Part shown: positions 46,799 through 59,157 of the stretch, piece after piece
Layout of the letters: each line of letters opens with the position of its first letter
Numbering within the stretch: position 1 is the first letter of the stretch
Source: Mesorhizobium sp. 131-2-1
GTDB lineage: Bacteria > Pseudomonadota > Alphaproteobacteria > Rhizobiales > Rhizobiaceae
Length of the DNA: 64,000 nucleotides
Direction of reading: 5' to 3'
Assembly (NCBI RefSeq): GCF_016756535.1
Contig: NZ_AP023247.1
Coordinates: 6,572,501 to 6,636,500 of the forward strand
Made by a program: the position numbers and the translations under genes
The notes under the pieces: generated by a model
The model's database searches: none
Told to the model about the DNA's origin: nothing
What the model saw: the letters and a program-made list of their open reading frames with translations, nothing else

Positions 46799-47830
46799 AT
46801 GGCGAAGCGACCCATAATTGCTGATATCGCCCGGGAAGCCGGGGTTAGTGTTGCCACCGTTGACCGAGTTCTGAATGCCCGTCATCCGGTGCGGAAGGAG
46901 ACTGCGCAGCGGGTCTTAGCGGCGGCACAGGCCATCGGATATCACGCCGCAGGTCTTATCAAGCAGCGCCTGCAGCCGGACCTGCCGCAATATCGGCTTG
47001 GCTTCATCTTGAGAAAACCGACTCACCACTTCTACCAGGGCTTCGCGCGTGAGGTCGAAGCGGCGGTCAACGCGGCGAAGTGCTTCCATGGCACTTCGCT
47101 CATCGAATTCGCGCCGTCGCACATGCCGTGCGACCTTGTTCCATTGCTCAAGGAATTCGGAGCGCGCTGCCACGCGATCGCCATGGTGGCGCCGGACCAT
47201 CCGGCGATCACGGCAGCCGTCCAAGAACTCAAGGCAAAAGGAATCCCCGTTTTCTCGCTGCTTTCCGATTTCGCCGAAGGTGTTCGTGAGGGTTATATCG
47301 GCCTCGACAACCGCAAGGTCGGGCGGACGACAGCGTGGATGCTTTCAAAGGTCGCAAGACGGCCGGGCAAGGTGGCGGTTTTTGTCGGCAGCCACCGTTT
47401 TCAGGGGCAGGAGCTGCGGGAGGTCGGCTTTCGCTCCTATTTCCGTGAGAATGCACCGGCATTCGAGCTGCTCGATCCGCTCGTGAACCTTGAGGCACGG
47501 CAGATCACCTACGAGGCCACGCTGGATCTCATGCAACGGGAACCCGAACTCACCGGCTTCTATGTGGCCGGCGGAGGTATGGAGGGAGCGATCTCCGCGC
47601 TCCGTGAAGAAGGCGAAAGCCGGGGTCTCGTCGCGATCGTTAACGAGATCACGCCGGAGTCACGGGCTGCACTCGCAGATGGCATGATCACGATGTCGGT
47701 CGCCACGCCCCAGCGCCTGCTTTGCCAGGAACTGATGACGCTGATGGCCCAGGCCATCAAGGTCGGCACTTCGGAGACGCTTGGGCAGACTTTTCTGCCG
47801 TTTGAGATCTATCTGCCGGAAAACATCTGA
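46799..47830 (+). CDS. fixV: FixV-like LacI/GalR-family regulator
   Basis: 343 residues from the ATG at 46799; 46775 is an alternative. The HTH is ADIAREAGVSVATVDRVLNARHPVRKET, followed by a periplasmic-binding-protein fold. In M. loti R7A a LacI/GalR regulator called FixV lies upstream of nifA2 and activates it, possibly in response to an inositol derivative. The gene order here (dctABD region, LacI regulator, isomerase relic, nifA) supports the same identity. A 16-base palindrome 37 bases after its stop may be its operator. Confidence 0.8.
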   Translation: MAKRPIIADIAREAGVSVATVDRVLNARHPVRKETAQRVLAAAQAIGYHAAGLIKQRLQPDLPQYRLGFILRKPTHHFYQGFAREVEAAVNAAKCFHGTSLIEFAPSHMPCDLVPLLKEFGARCHAIAMVAPDHPAITAAVQELKAKGIPVFSLLSDFAEGVREGYIGLDNRKVGRTTAWMLSKVARRPGKVAVFVGSHRFQGQELREVGFRSYFRENAPAFELLDPLVNLEARQITYEATLDLMQREPELTGFYVAGGGMEGAISALREEGESRGLVAIVNEITPESRAALADGMITMSVATPQRLLCQELMTLMAQAIKVGTSETLGQTFLPFEIYLPENI

Positions 47831-47866
47831 AAAACTGATAAAATACTATCATGAGAGCCTAATTTC

Positions 47867-47882
47867 CTTTCATTCATGAAAG
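47867..47882. promoter_or_regulatory. 16-base palindrome, candidate FixV operator
   Basis: CTTTCATTCATGAAAG is a palindrome with seven-base arms and a two-base centre, a size usual for LacI-family operators. It lies between fixV and the relic preceding nifA2. Confidence 0.45.
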
Positions 47883-48011
47883 AAAAGCAGCGGGAGTTTG
47901 ATTGACTCACCTGCCTCATTCCGGTCTCGTTTAACAACGAATGATTGCTGCGCGGCGGAAGCCAGTCAGCCGAGAACGACGACCCGCACTTCATGAAGAG
48001 AGAGGAAAGCC

Positions 48012-48388
48012 ATGCGTCAAGCATCGCTCCGCTTTGCTATCGACCGCATGACGCCGCCCCATCTTGCCAGGGCCGCACTTGCTCGCGGCCGGGGCCTGAC
48101 TGGCATCGACATTAGCTATCATCTCAATGGCAATTTCATTGCGCGCGAAAAGCCGGCTGCAGACGTCCGTCTTGCTGACGGATCAATCGTCACGACTATC
48201 TTCATCAACGCCTTTTCGTGTTTCAATGAATCCCCGCGTGCAAGGGCGAGGCGAGCAAACTCGTCGATTGTGCAGCGGCCTGCGGAGCGAAGACGCCGAC
48301 GAATGCGATTCGCCAAGGACATCCACGCGCTGGACAATAGGCGCACTTGCCTCGGGCATCGATTTCATGGCGCGAGATGGATGATCAC

Positions 48389-48400
<12 letters not shown>
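48012..48400 (+). pseudogene. TIM-barrel sugar/inositol isomerase remnant (frameshifted)
   Basis: Starts at an ATG with GAGGAAAG ahead: LRFAIDRMTPPHLARA, GIDISYHLNG, then VTTIFINAFSCFNESP, the N-terminal pattern of IolI-like epimerases/isomerases. After a frame change KGEASKLVDCAAACGAK continues the homology, then it ends. About one third of a normal gene remains. It lies between fixV and nifA2 and recalls the inositol link proposed for FixV. Confidence 0.6.
48128..48143 (+). promoter_or_regulatory. Possible -24/-12 element before nifA2
   Basis: TGGCAATTTCATTGCG has GG-N10-GC spacing and faces nifA2, but no TGT-N10-ACA site was found close upstream and it falls within former coding sequence, so it may be chance. 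Confidence 0.25.
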
Positions 48401-50200
<1,800 letters not shown>

Positions 50201-50341
50201 ACGGGCTGTCGAACTTTCGATATGTGGGGGCCGCGCGACTGAGCGAGCGAGGCGAATAGCTGGGTCAAATCAAGGGTTGGTTCATTCGGCACGGACCTCC
50301 GCGAGGCGGTCCAGCCTATCGGCGCCAAGAACGGCCCGCCG

Positions 50342-50896
50342 TTATGGTCGCTCTGTCGGTCCTGTCGATCGGCTCTGCGAACTAGTGCAATGAGGATTTG
50401 CCTGTGTAAAACCAGTTCGCCGGGTAGCCGGGCAGGGCGCCGGCGTTGTCGACGGAGTTCGCGCCAGAACCGTCCCTGTAGTACCCCACCGTCTGAAAGA
50501 TGAAGCTATGCGTTCGATATCAACGAGAGCGATGACGTGCGGCCTCCACCCTAATCTCGGATCGAAATCGTTCGTCGGATCCTGGAAACGTGAGTCAACG
50601 CCCGCGGTCAGGTAATCCTTGCTGCCTTGTTCGCCGAATCCGCAGAGCATGTTATTGTCCTCCCCAAAAACGTGCGGTTTGTCGCGGCTTCTGTCACCGG
50701 AGAGTTCGTGCCATGCCTTGTCGCCGTAGGGTCGGTGATCGGCCTCGCGGGCTAAAGATTGAGAGTCGCCTCGACAAGCGTCGGTTCTGTCGCTGCGGTC
50801 AGGTCCCACGCTCACATCGTCCCGCTCATTTTCGATTGCTTCGGGAGTTGGTTGACCCCTAAGAAACTGTTTTAGCTGCAGGACAAGCTTTCTCAT
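50342..50896 (-). CDS. Unrecognised protein, possibly truncated
   Basis: 184 codons from an ATG at 50896 with GGGAG seven bases upstream. MRKLVLQLKQFLRGQPTPEA is followed by a charged, Asp/Arg-rich stretch and NMLCGFGEQGSKDYLTAG; after about residue 130 the composition turns to Ser/Thr/Pro, suggesting a frameshift. No family recognised; could be spurious. Confidence 0.35.
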   Translation of the reverse strand: MRKLVLQLKQFLRGQPTPEAIENERDDVSVGPDRSDRTDACRGDSQSLAREADHRPYGDKAWHELSGDRSRDKPHVFGEDNNMLCGFGEQGSKDYLTAGVDSRFQDPTNDFDPRLGWRPHVIALVDIERIASSFRRWGTTGTVLARTPSTTPAPCPATRRTGFTQANPHCTSSQSRSTGPTERP

Positions 50897-51179
50897 TGCA
50901 GTCTCCCGATGCCCCCGCGACGAAGCACTTCGTATACCGCTCACCGAGCCATTGCGGTAATCGTTTGCCGTTATGAATGCATTTGCCGGATGGATGTTTT
51001 TTCACGTGCTCTTCGCGCTGCTGCCTTCAGTGACGGGCGGGACCGCGGCGGCCTGCACTTGGCGACATTCGACGCGCGAAACCGCTGGACGAGGATGTCG
51101 GCGATGCCCGCGCAGGACCGCCAGCTTGTAGCCAAAGGGCCATTGGGCCGATGCAGTGACCAACTGGCCAGCACGGCTC

Positions 51180-51330
51180 TCCGAGGTGGCTTATTCGCTG
51201 CTCGTGCTCAGCAAGAAAGGGTCGGGCCTCAGAGCGTGGGGCATGAACGTCGCCAACTGCGCAGTATGCCTCCGGCCCTTGTTGCTGTTGCCCGCGCGCT
51301 CGCCGTCATTCTGCGTCGCATGAGAGGTCG
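51180..51330 (+). mobile_element. IS110-family transposase C-terminal remnant
   Basis: SGLRAWGMNVA in one frame and RSMPPALVAVARALAVILRRM in the next correspond to the C-terminal end of IS110-type transposases (RAWG...RAxVAxARKLAVILHRMW). Only this tail is left; the rest of 50897-51559 shows nothing recognisable. Confidence 0.5.
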
Positions 51331-51559
51331 GTCTCGTCCATCAACACAAGCTTCGCCGGACCCGCGAAGGCAGACGCTCAAGGCGCTTTGGCTGATCCGC
51401 ACCGACTGCTCACCTCCGTTGAAGGATTTTGAATCAGCACAAAAGCAACTGTCACACGACCATCGAGTCATCATCACAGGACATGCTGTAGTTGCAGCTC
51501 GGTCGGCTGGTCCGTAAAAGCAGATCGGGATCATCGTCGGCCCGTAGTCCGAGATATTC

Positions 51560-52221
51560 AACTTCTCTGTAGCCGGCGGCTAGGATGGCGTCGCCTCTCG
51601 CAGTGCCTTGGCCAGCCTCTCGGCCGCTTTAACAGTATTTCGCTTTGGGGGACCGCCACGCGCTGCTCGGGCGGCAGCTGAGAATTGCGATCGCCCATCC
51701 ATGTGCTTCGCGCCTTTTCGGAAAGGCGATGATCTCGAGAAAGCGGGCAGGACGGCGCACGAGTTTCAACTGCTGGAAATCCTTCTCGCCAAGAAGGCCG
51801 GACCAGCAGCGGTCTGGAAAAGAGCTTCGTCACCAATCGCGCCACGCCGTCGAAATGGCCGGGGCCGAACGCGACGCACAGCCTTCGCTCGCCCCGCTCA
51901 CCGAGACCGCGGTGGCAACCACTCAAGATACATCTCTCGTGCGGCCGCGTAAAGCATCCGGCGCCTAGCAGCTTGGCAGCGTCCTCATGCTCCGTGGGTG
52001 GGTAGGCGGCAACGTCCGCGGCGGTCGTTCAACTGCTTCTGGTTCGCGAAGAGGGTAAGGATCACCCGGTCGGCGCCTGAAGTGCGGCGCGCACCAAGCT
52101 GAGATGGCCCTTCATGCAGGGCGCCCATGGTTGACACGACCGCGACTTTCATGCCCTGCCTTCGCCATGCCGCCACGGATTTGCGCGACTCGGTGGCGGT
52201 CCGGACGATCGGTGTGCTCAT
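51560..52221 (-). pseudogene. panC: panC (pantothenate synthetase) pseudogene
   Basis: Begins at an ATG that overlaps the panB stop: [20 protein letters not shown] then VAVVSTMGALHEG (PTMGALHEGH in the family, Pro changed to Ser). Frame is then lost; FGPGHFDGVARLVTKLF appears further on in another frame with pieces of later motifs. Several indels make it non-functional. Confidence 0.8.
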
Positions 52222-53063
52222 GTCGCTTCTCCTCCTTTGATGGCTTTCGGTTCATCGCCGAAGACATGTTCGGCCGCCGGAAACCGGCGCTCCTTCACGT
52301 CGCACGCGTAGGCCTCGATCGCTGCCGAAGCGGCCTCTCCCAGTTCGACATAGCGCTTGACGAATTTCGGGCGGAAGTCGCCGAACAGGCCCAGCATGTC
52401 GTCGACGACCAGGATCTGCCCGTCGCAGGCCGCCGAGGCGCCGATGCCGATCGTCGGGATTGGGATTTCCTCGGTGATGCGGCGGGCGAGCGGTTCGGGC
52501 ACTTTTTCCAGTACGACGGAAAAGGCGCCAGCCTCGCTGACCGCAAGAGCATCGCGCCAAATGCGCTCGGCATCCTCGCCCCTGCCCTGCACGCGATATC
52601 CGCCAAACAGGTTGACCGCCTGCGGCGTCAGGCCGACATGCGCCATGACCGGGATTCCGCGCGCTGTGAGGAAGCGGATCGTCTCGGCGATCGTCGCGCC
52701 GCCCTCGAGCTTGACCGCAGCGCATCCGGTCTCCGCCATAAGGCGCGCGGAATTGCGGAAGGCCTGCTCTAGGCTTTCCTCGTACGAGCCGAACGGCATG
52801 TCGACAACCAGCAGCGCCCGCTCCATTCCCCGCCGAACCGCCTTGGCGTGCATGATCATCATATCGAGCGTCACACTGAGCGTGGAGGGAAGGCCGTGGA
52901 GAACCATGCCGACGCTGTCGCCGACAAGAACGATGTCGCAGTGGCCGTCAACCAACCTTGCGACCGGCGTGGTGTAGGCCGTCAGGCAGACCAGCGGCGT
53001 GCTGCCCTTTCGCGCACGGATGTTCGGCGGCGTGATCGCCTTGACAACACCAGCGGCGCTCAA
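52218..53063 (-). CDS. panB: PanB, ketopantoate hydroxymethyltransferase
   Basis: 281 residues from a TTG at 53063 that has GAGGAG nine bases upstream; a GTG at 53090 is the alternative. [34 protein letters not shown] and AVKLEGG and AHVGLTPQ are the metal and ketoisovalerate motifs. It makes ketopantoate from 2-oxoisovalerate and methylene-THF. It was evidently the first gene of a panBC operon whose panC has decayed. Confidence 0.93.
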   Translation of the reverse strand: MSAAGVVKAITPPNIRARKGSTPLVCLTAYTTPVARLVDGHCDIVLVGDSVGMVLHGLPSTLSVTLDMMIMHAKAVRRGMERALLVVDMPFGSYEESLEQAFRNSARLMAETGCAAVKLEGGATIAETIRFLTARGIPVMAHVGLTPQAVNLFGGYRVQGRGEDAERIWRDALAVSEAGAFSVVLEKVPEPLARRITEEIPIPTIGIGASAACDGQILVVDDMLGLFGDFRPKFVKRYVELGEAASAAIEAYACDVKERRFPAAEHVFGDEPKAIKGGEAT

Positions 53064-53241
53064 TCCACGTCTCTCCTCACCCAGCGTCACCCACGGCCAG
53101 TGTCGTGTTTGGCATATTTTTGTCGAGGTGCGAAGAGGTAAAATCGCCAGAGCGCGTGGTGTTGACGCGACGGGTGGAATGATAAAGAACAGAACTAAAT
53201 CGGTTTAGACAGGCGGAGCTCTGCCAAGTAGGTCAGGAACT

Positions 53242-54198
53242 ATGGATCAGGCAAAGGGACCAAGGAAAGGCAGAGTCACAGGCAAGACCAACGACGTCAA
53301 TGCGGACCTCATCGCAGTCGTCGTTGCCGTGAACGACGCTGGACCTTGTGTTCTGACCATCGAACAGGGGGGCGCCCTTCCCTCGGGCCCGTTTGAGCTC
53401 GCTCATCGTTCGCTCCAGTCGGGCCTCAGGGCATGGGTGGAACTGCAGACCGGTCAGCCTCTCGGTTATATCGAGCAGCTCTACACCTTCGCCGATCGCG
53501 ATCGGATCGGCGCCAACGAGCGCGTGATCTCGATCAGCTATCTCGCACTCACCCGCGAAGAAGATGCGGGCGCCTCGGGCAGGCGCAGCTGGGCCAGCTG
53601 GTACGACTATTTCCCCTGGGAGGATCATCGCTCCGGCAGGCCCCCGATGCTGGAAGAATTGTGGCCGCGCCTTATCGAATGGGCGGACGGCGCGGACGAC
53701 GGCGCGACGCGCTTCGATCGCCGGCGGCGAGCGGCGGTCGCCTTTGCCTTGGACGACCGGGCATGGAACGAAGAGCTAACACTGCAGCGCTACGAGCTGC
53801 TGTATGAAGCCGCCCTGGTGGAGGAAGCAAAACGCGGCGGAGATTCGGCCATCCTCGCTCCGGTGCCGGGCAGATCGATGAGCGCCGATCATCGCCGCAT
53901 TCTGGCAACGGCTATTGCGCGGCTGCGCTCCAAGATCAAATACCGGCCTGTTGTGTTCGAACTGATGCCGCCGCTCTTCACGCTTTTACAGCTACAACGA
54001 ACCGTGGAGGCGCTCTCCGGCAGGCTCATCAACAAGCCGAACTTTCGCCGGCTCATAGAGCAGCAGGAGCTGGTTGAGAAGACCGGCGCGACGACCGCCG
54101 AGACCGGCGGCCGGCCGGCGCAGCTCTACCGCTTCCACCATGCCATTCTAGACGAGAGGCCTGTGGCCGGCACAAAATTGCCGCTCGCACGGGCTTGA
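53242..54198 (+). CDS. nrtR: NrtR, Nudix-type regulator of NAD synthesis
   Basis: 318 residues. The N-terminal half is a Nudix-fold domain ([21 protein letters not shown]) without an intact catalytic Nudix box; the C-terminal third has a winged HTH ([27 protein letters not shown]). NrtR proteins bind ADP-ribose or NAD metabolites and repress nad genes. It lies just before nadABC with a palindromic operator in between (54206-54250). Confidence 0.85.
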   Translation: MDQAKGPRKGRVTGKTNDVNADLIAVVVAVNDAGPCVLTIEQGGALPSGPFELAHRSLQSGLRAWVELQTGQPLGYIEQLYTFADRDRIGANERVISISYLALTREEDAGASGRRSWASWYDYFPWEDHRSGRPPMLEELWPRLIEWADGADDGATRFDRRRRAAVAFALDDRAWNEELTLQRYELLYEAALVEEAKRGGDSAILAPVPGRSMSADHRRILATAIARLRSKIKYRPVVFELMPPLFTLLQLQRTVEALSGRLINKPNFRRLIEQQELVEKTGATTAETGGRPAQLYRFHHAILDERPVAGTKLPLARA

Positions 54199-54205
54199 CA
54201 CCACT

Positions 54206-54250
54206 TATAGTCACAACGATTATATAGGCCTTATAATCGCGTTGACTATA
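54206..54250. promoter_or_regulatory. Palindromic operator of nadABC (NrtR)
   Basis: TATAGTCACAACGATTATA and its near-inverse TATAATCGCGTTGACTATA are separated by seven bases. The position directly before nadA and after nrtR indicates an NrtR site overlapping the promoter. Confidence 0.7.
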
Positions 54251-54262
54251 ACTGGAGGCTCG

Positions 54263-55237
54263 ATGAGCGCCGTCCTGCCTTCGAGCGCCTCACTATACGA
54301 CCGCGTTCGGCGCGTTATCCCACCGATCGAGTGGCCGCTCTTCGTCGAGGACATCGACGCGATCCTGGAACTGAAGCGACAGCGCAACGCGGTCATTCTG
54401 GCGCATAACTACCAGACGCCGGAGATTTTTCACTGCGTGGCTGACATCGTCGGCGACAGCCTGGCGCTGGCCCGCAAGGCGATGACAGTCGATGCCGAAA
54501 TCATCGTGCTCGCGGGCGTGCATTTTATGGCCGAGACCGCCAAGCTCCTCAATCCGGACAAGACCGTGCTCATCCCGGATCTCGGCGCCGGCTGTTCGCT
54601 GGCCGAGTCGATCACCGCCGAAGACGTGCGCCTGATGCGGCAGCGTTATCCGAGCGTTCCAGTGGTGACCTACGTCAACACCTCCGCCGCGGTGAAGGCT
54701 GAATCCGACATCTGCTGCACCTCGGGCAATGCGCTCGCGGTGGTGAAATCGCTCGGCGCGCCGCGTGTGATCATGCTGCCCGATGAATATCTGGCGAAGA
54801 ACATCGCGGCGCAGACCAAGGTCGAGATCATTGCCTGGAAGGGGCGCTGCGAGGTGCACGAACGCTTCACCGCGGCCGACATCCGCGAGCTGCGTGAGGC
54901 CCATCCCGGCATCAGTGTACTTGCCCATCCCGAATGTCCGCCTGAAGTGGTCGCGGAAGCCGACTTCGCCGGCTCGACGGCGGCGATGTCCGACTATGTC
55001 GCGCGGCATAGGCCGGCGCGTGTGGTGCTGATGACGGAATGTTCCATGAGCGACAACGTCGCGGTCGAGCATCCGGAAGTAGATTTCGTGCGCCCATGCA
55101 ATCTGTGCCCGCATATGAAGCGCATCACGCTCGCCAACATCCGGACCGCGCTCGACGAGAACCGCCACGTCGTCACGATCGATCCTCATGTCGCCGAACG
55201 GGCCCGCTGGGCTGTGGAACGCATGCTCTTTGTATGA
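54263..55237 (+). CDS. nadA: NadA, quinolinate synthase
   Basis: 324 residues. [29 protein letters not shown] and [10 protein letters not shown] include the three cysteine ligands of the 4Fe-4S cluster. It condenses iminoaspartate with dihydroxyacetone phosphate. GGAGG precedes the ATG. The stop overlaps the nadB start. Confidence 0.95.
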   Translation: MSAVLPSSASLYDRVRRVIPPIEWPLFVEDIDAILELKRQRNAVILAHNYQTPEIFHCVADIVGDSLALARKAMTVDAEIIVLAGVHFMAETAKLLNPDKTVLIPDLGAGCSLAESITAEDVRLMRQRYPSVPVVTYVNTSAAVKAESDICCTSGNALAVVKSLGAPRVIMLPDEYLAKNIAAQTKVEIIAWKGRCEVHERFTAADIRELREAHPGISVLAHPECPPEVVAEADFAGSTAAMSDYVARHRPARVVLMTECSMSDNVAVEHPEVDFVRPCNLCPHMKRITLANIRTALDENRHVVTIDPHVAERARWAVERMLFV

Positions 55238-56775
55238 CGGCGGACATCCATCACATTGGCGGAGCGCCGGTCATTATCGGCGCTGGTATCGCCGGGCTCA
55301 TGACGGCGCTACACTTGGCGCCGCAACCAGTCGTCCTTCTGTCAAGGACCTCGCTCGGAACCGAAGCCTCGAGCATTCTAGCCCAGGGCGGGCTCGCAGC
55401 GAGTCTGGGGGAGGACGACAGCCCCGACCTGCACCTCGCCGATACGCTTGCTGCCGGCGAAGGGCTTTGCGACGAACAAATGGCCAGGCGGGTGGTAGAG
55501 GCCGCACCTCAAGCCGTCGAGAATCTCATTCGTCTTGGTACTCCTTTCGACCGCTCGCTAGACGGGAGGCTGCAGCTGGGCCTGGAAGCGGCGCATTCGC
55601 GTCGCCGCATCGTGCACGCCGCCGGCGACGCAACCGGCCGCGAGTTGTTTCGGGCGCTACTCGGCGTGGCGCGGCGAACCCGTTCGATCACGATCATGGA
55701 AGGCATGACAGCGCTTCGCTTGGTTGTCGCAGAGGGCAGCATTGTTGGCTTGCTGACTGTCCTGCATGGCGCCGTGTTCGCATTGCCCACACGCCGCGTG
55801 GTGCTGGCGACCGGTGGTATAGGCGGCCTGTTTTGCGATACAACCAATCCGCTCTCCTCATTCGGGCACGGCCTGGCGCTTGCAGCCTGTGCTGGAGCGG
55901 AACTAGCCGATCTCGAATTCGTGCAATTCCACCCGACGGCCCTCGACATTGCGCGCCGGCCAATGCCGCTTGTCAGCGAAGCAGTGCGTGGCGAAGGCGC
56001 GGTGCTGATCGATGAGCACGGCCATCGCTTCCTGGCAGACACGCCCGGGGCAGAACTCGCATCGCGCGATGTGGTCGCGCGGGCGATCTCCGATCAGCTC
56101 GCAGCCGGGCATGGCGTCTATCTCGATGCCCGACATTGTCTCGGGCAGAAATTCGCAAGACGCTTTCCGGCAATCGACGCTATTTGCAAGCATGCCGGCA
56201 TCGATCCGGCGGTGGAACCCATTCCCGTACGGCCCGCTGCTCACTATCACATGGGCGGCGTGGCCGTTGACGCCGAGGGGCGAACTTCCGTTAGCGGCCT
56301 GTGGGCCTGTGGCGAAGTCGCATGCACAGGACTGCATGGCGCCAACCGGCTTGCCAGCAACTCGCTGACCGAAGCGGTTGCAACCGCCGCCTGGGTGGCT
56401 GAAAGCGTCGCGGGTACCTCTGCGGGTTGGCAGTGGCCTAGGCTTCCGGCAACTGTTCCCATCCGGCCCGACCCTTCACCTATTCGCACGATTGTGTCCA
56501 ATGCGCTTGGCATTGTTCGGAATGGGAAATCATTGTGCGACACGGTCGCGACACTGCTGCCGATCTCTGTTTGCGAGACGGCCGCGGCCGATCCGGCCCT
56601 GGTGGCATTGTTGATGGCGATCGCCGCCCTTCGGCGCGAGGAGAGCCGCGGCTCCCACTTTCGATCCGATTTCCCCGGGCGCGATGCCGCCGCCCTCCCC
56701 TCACGATTGACGCTCTGCACAGCTTTTGAGAATGCCGTCACGCTCAGATGGCAAGCATCCGAACGGAGCCGTTGA
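55234..56775 (+). CDS. nadB: NadB, L-aspartate oxidase
   Basis: 513 residues. [17 protein letters not shown] and [11 protein letters not shown] bind FAD; QFHPTAL and [14 protein letters not shown] carry substrate residues. It oxidises aspartate to iminoaspartate for NadA. ATGA overlap with nadA; nadC begins one base after its stop. Confidence 0.95.
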   Translation: MTADIHHIGGAPVIIGAGIAGLMTALHLAPQPVVLLSRTSLGTEASSILAQGGLAASLGEDDSPDLHLADTLAAGEGLCDEQMARRVVEAAPQAVENLIRLGTPFDRSLDGRLQLGLEAAHSRRRIVHAAGDATGRELFRALLGVARRTRSITIMEGMTALRLVVAEGSIVGLLTVLHGAVFALPTRRVVLATGGIGGLFCDTTNPLSSFGHGLALAACAGAELADLEFVQFHPTALDIARRPMPLVSEAVRGEGAVLIDEHGHRFLADTPGAELASRDVVARAISDQLAAGHGVYLDARHCLGQKFARRFPAIDAICKHAGIDPAVEPIPVRPAAHYHMGGVAVDAEGRTSVSGLWACGEVACTGLHGANRLASNSLTEAVATAAWVAESVAGTSAGWQWPRLPATVPIRPDPSPIRTIVSNALGIVRNGKSLCDTVATLLPISVCETAAADPALVALLMAIAALRREESRGSHFRSDFPGRDAAALPSRLTLCTAFENAVTLRWQASERSR

Positions 56776-56776
56776 C

Positions 56777-57658
56777 ATGACTTCACTTGCACCACTTCCC
56801 CAGATCATCATGGAGCCCATCGTGCGTTCTGCCCTGCTTGAAGACCTGGGCAGAGCCGGCGACATCACAAGCGATGCGATCATCCCCGCCGATTGCAAAG
56901 CGACGCTGGCGTTGAATGCCCGGCAGGCAGGCGTTGTTGCCGGGCTCGACTTGGTCATGTTTGCCTTCCTGCTGGTCGATCCCGGGATCAGCATCCAGCT
57001 GCGGTGTCCTGAGGGCGGCAAGGTTTCGGCCGGCCAGACCATCGCGATCGTAAACGGGCCGGCGCGCAGCCTGCTGACGGCGGAGCGGACGGCGCTCAAT
57101 TTCTTATGCAAACTCAGCGGCATCGCGACGGCAACGGCTACGCTCGTAAACGCGGTGAGGGGCCATAACGCAAAAATCGTGTGCACACGCAAAACGACGC
57201 CCGGCCTGCGTGTCCTGGAAAAGTATGCGGTACGAGCGGGCGGCGGTGCCAATCACCGCTTCGCGCTCGACGACGCCGTGCTGATCAAGGACAACCACAT
57301 CGCCATTGCCGGCGATATCCGCACCGCAATCGAGCGGGCGCGCCGCGCCATCGGTCACATGGTCAAGATCGAGGTCGAGGTCGACAGGCTGGACCAGTTG
57401 GAGATCGCGCTTACAGCGGGCGTCGACGCCGTGCTCCTCGACAACATGTCGGTCGAGGACCTTGCGCAGGCTGTGGCTATGGTCGGTGGCCGCGCGATCA
57501 CCGAGGCTTCGGGCCGGGTGACGCGGGCGAGCGCCCCGGCAATTGCGGCGACCGGCGTGGACCTCATATCGGTCGGCTGGCTTACCCACAGCGCGCCCAT
57601 CCTCGACATTGGTCTCGACATGCCGGCCGACCGAAATTGCAACAGGCATCTGAACTGA
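56777..57658 (+). CDS. nadC: NadC, nicotinate-nucleotide pyrophosphorylase
   Basis: 293 residues. LEDLGRAGDITSDA, RKTTPGLRVLEKYAVRAGGG and HRFALDDAVLIKDNH are the PRPP and quinolinate motifs. It turns quinolinate into nicotinate mononucleotide and completes de novo NAD synthesis. Confidence 0.95.
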   Translation: MTSLAPLPQIIMEPIVRSALLEDLGRAGDITSDAIIPADCKATLALNARQAGVVAGLDLVMFAFLLVDPGISIQLRCPEGGKVSAGQTIAIVNGPARSLLTAERTALNFLCKLSGIATATATLVNAVRGHNAKIVCTRKTTPGLRVLEKYAVRAGGGANHRFALDDAVLIKDNHIAIAGDIRTAIERARRAIGHMVKIEVEVDRLDQLEIALTAGVDAVLLDNMSVEDLAQAVAMVGGRAITEASGRVTRASAPAIAATGVDLISVGWLTHSAPILDIGLDMPADRNCNRHLN

Positions 57659-57668
57659 TGGAGAGGAC

Positions 57669-58016
57669 ATGAACCGGGATCGCAGGAACTCCTTTGGTCG
57701 CAGTCTAACCTGCGTCAGCACGTCCCAGGTTCCACCAACAGCCGACGCAAGCCTTCTCGGCGCCAGGCGACACGCTTCAACAACGGAGGCGGGAGGGACG
57801 GACCAGCAAGGCACAGAAAGCCGCGTCGCAGCCCTTGGCGTCATCATCTGCCGACTCGACGAGATGCGCCAGTTGGCGGCCTCTCACGGGCTGGAACTTC
57901 TGGGTTATCTGCTGGACGTCGCCTTCACCGAATCCTGCGACGCGATCAGAAAGGAGCATTCCTGTGCTCAGAGTAATATAACGGAAACCGTAATCCCCAC
58001 GGATGACGTGAGTTGA
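57669..58016 (+). CDS. Small protein of unknown function after nadC
   Basis: 115 residues, GGAGAGGAC before the ATG, ten bases after nadC. The N-terminal half is polar; the C-terminal half (ALGVIICRLDEMRQLAAS, LELLGYLLDVAFTESCDAI) looks like an amphipathic helical pair. No family recognised. Tight spacing suggests transcription with nadABC. Confidence 0.6.
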   Translation: MNRDRRNSFGRSLTCVSTSQVPPTADASLLGARRHASTTEAGGTDQQGTESRVAALGVIICRLDEMRQLAASHGLELLGYLLDVAFTESCDAIRKEHSCAQSNITETVIPTDDVS

Positions 58017-58161
58017 GCCTGCGGGCAGCAGTTGGAGAGTCCGCTCAAGAGCGCCACCAGTCGCGTTTCGATAGAAGACTTCCCGCTGGCATGCGCCTGG
58101 TCTTCAGCATCCACTGCAACGCTCCAGGTCAAGGACGGAAGATTATGGAGAACAAGATTTT

Positions 58162-59157
58162 ATGAACGAACTCAGCCCAGACCTGACCTCGGATCCAATC
58201 GGTTGGGCGCTTCCCCCTTGGACGCGAGCGGAAGCCCAAGCGCTCCACGACGCGCCATTCAACGACCTTTTGTTTCAGGCGCAGACCGTTCACCGGCAGA
58301 ATTTCGATCCCAACAAGGTCCAGCTCAGCCGGCTTCTCAGCATCAAGACGGGTGGATGTCCGGAGGATTGTGGCTATTGCAGCCAGTCGGCGCATCACGA
58401 AAGCGGATTGAAGGCGTCGAAGCTGATGGAGGTCAGGCGCGTCATCATGGAGGCGACTAAGGCGCGTGACGCCGGCGCCACCCGCTATTGCATGGGCGCC
58501 GCCTGGCGCAATCCCAAGGCGCGCGACATGGATGCGGTCGTGGCGATGGTCGAAGGCGTCAAGGCACTCGGCATGGAGACCTGCATGACGCTCGGCATGC
58601 TCGATCTTGAGCAGACCGCTCGCCTGAAACAGGCTGGTCTCGACTATTACAACCACAACATCGATACGTCGGAACGCTACTATAGCGAGATCATCAGCAC
58701 GCGCAGCTTTGCTGACCGGCTCGAAACACTCGAGCTTGTCCGCCAATCCGGCATCAAGGTCTGCTGTGGCGGCATTGTCGGCATGGGCGAAGAGCCGGTG
58801 GACCGGATCGACATGCTGGTGACACTGGCCAATCTGCCGGAACATCCGCAAAGCGTTCCGATCAACATGCTGATCCCGATCGAAGGCACCCCGCTTGCCG
58901 AAACCAGGCCGATCGAGCCGATCGAATTCGTGCGTGTGATCGCGCTGGCCCGCATCATGATGCCGAAGTCGCACGTGCGTCTTTCCGCCGGCCGCACCGC
59001 CATGACCGATGAAATGCAGGCGCTGTGCTTTTTTGCCGGCGCCAACTCGATCTTCGTCGGCGACACACTGCTGACGGCGGACAATCCCGGCGAAGACAAG
59101 GATACTCTGCTGTTCCAGCGTCTCGGCATCGAGCCGATGGAAATCGGCACGCAATGA
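58162..59157 (+). CDS. bioB: BioB, biotin synthase
   Basis: 331 residues. The radical SAM motif is CPEDCGYC, with YNHNIDTS and SAGRTAMT giving the 2Fe-2S and substrate residues. It inserts sulfur into dethiobiotin. It is first in bioBFDAZ, with GGAG 11 bases before the ATG. Confidence 0.95.
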   Translation: MNELSPDLTSDPIGWALPPWTRAEAQALHDAPFNDLLFQAQTVHRQNFDPNKVQLSRLLSIKTGGCPEDCGYCSQSAHHESGLKASKLMEVRRVIMEATKARDAGATRYCMGAAWRNPKARDMDAVVAMVEGVKALGMETCMTLGMLDLEQTARLKQAGLDYYNHNIDTSERYYSEIISTRSFADRLETLELVRQSGIKVCCGGIVGMGEEPVDRIDMLVTLANLPEHPQSVPINMLIPIEGTPLAETRPIEPIEFVRVIALARIMMPKSHVRLSAGRTAMTDEMQALCFFAGANSIFVGDTLLTADNPGEDKDTLLFQRLGIEPMEIGTQ

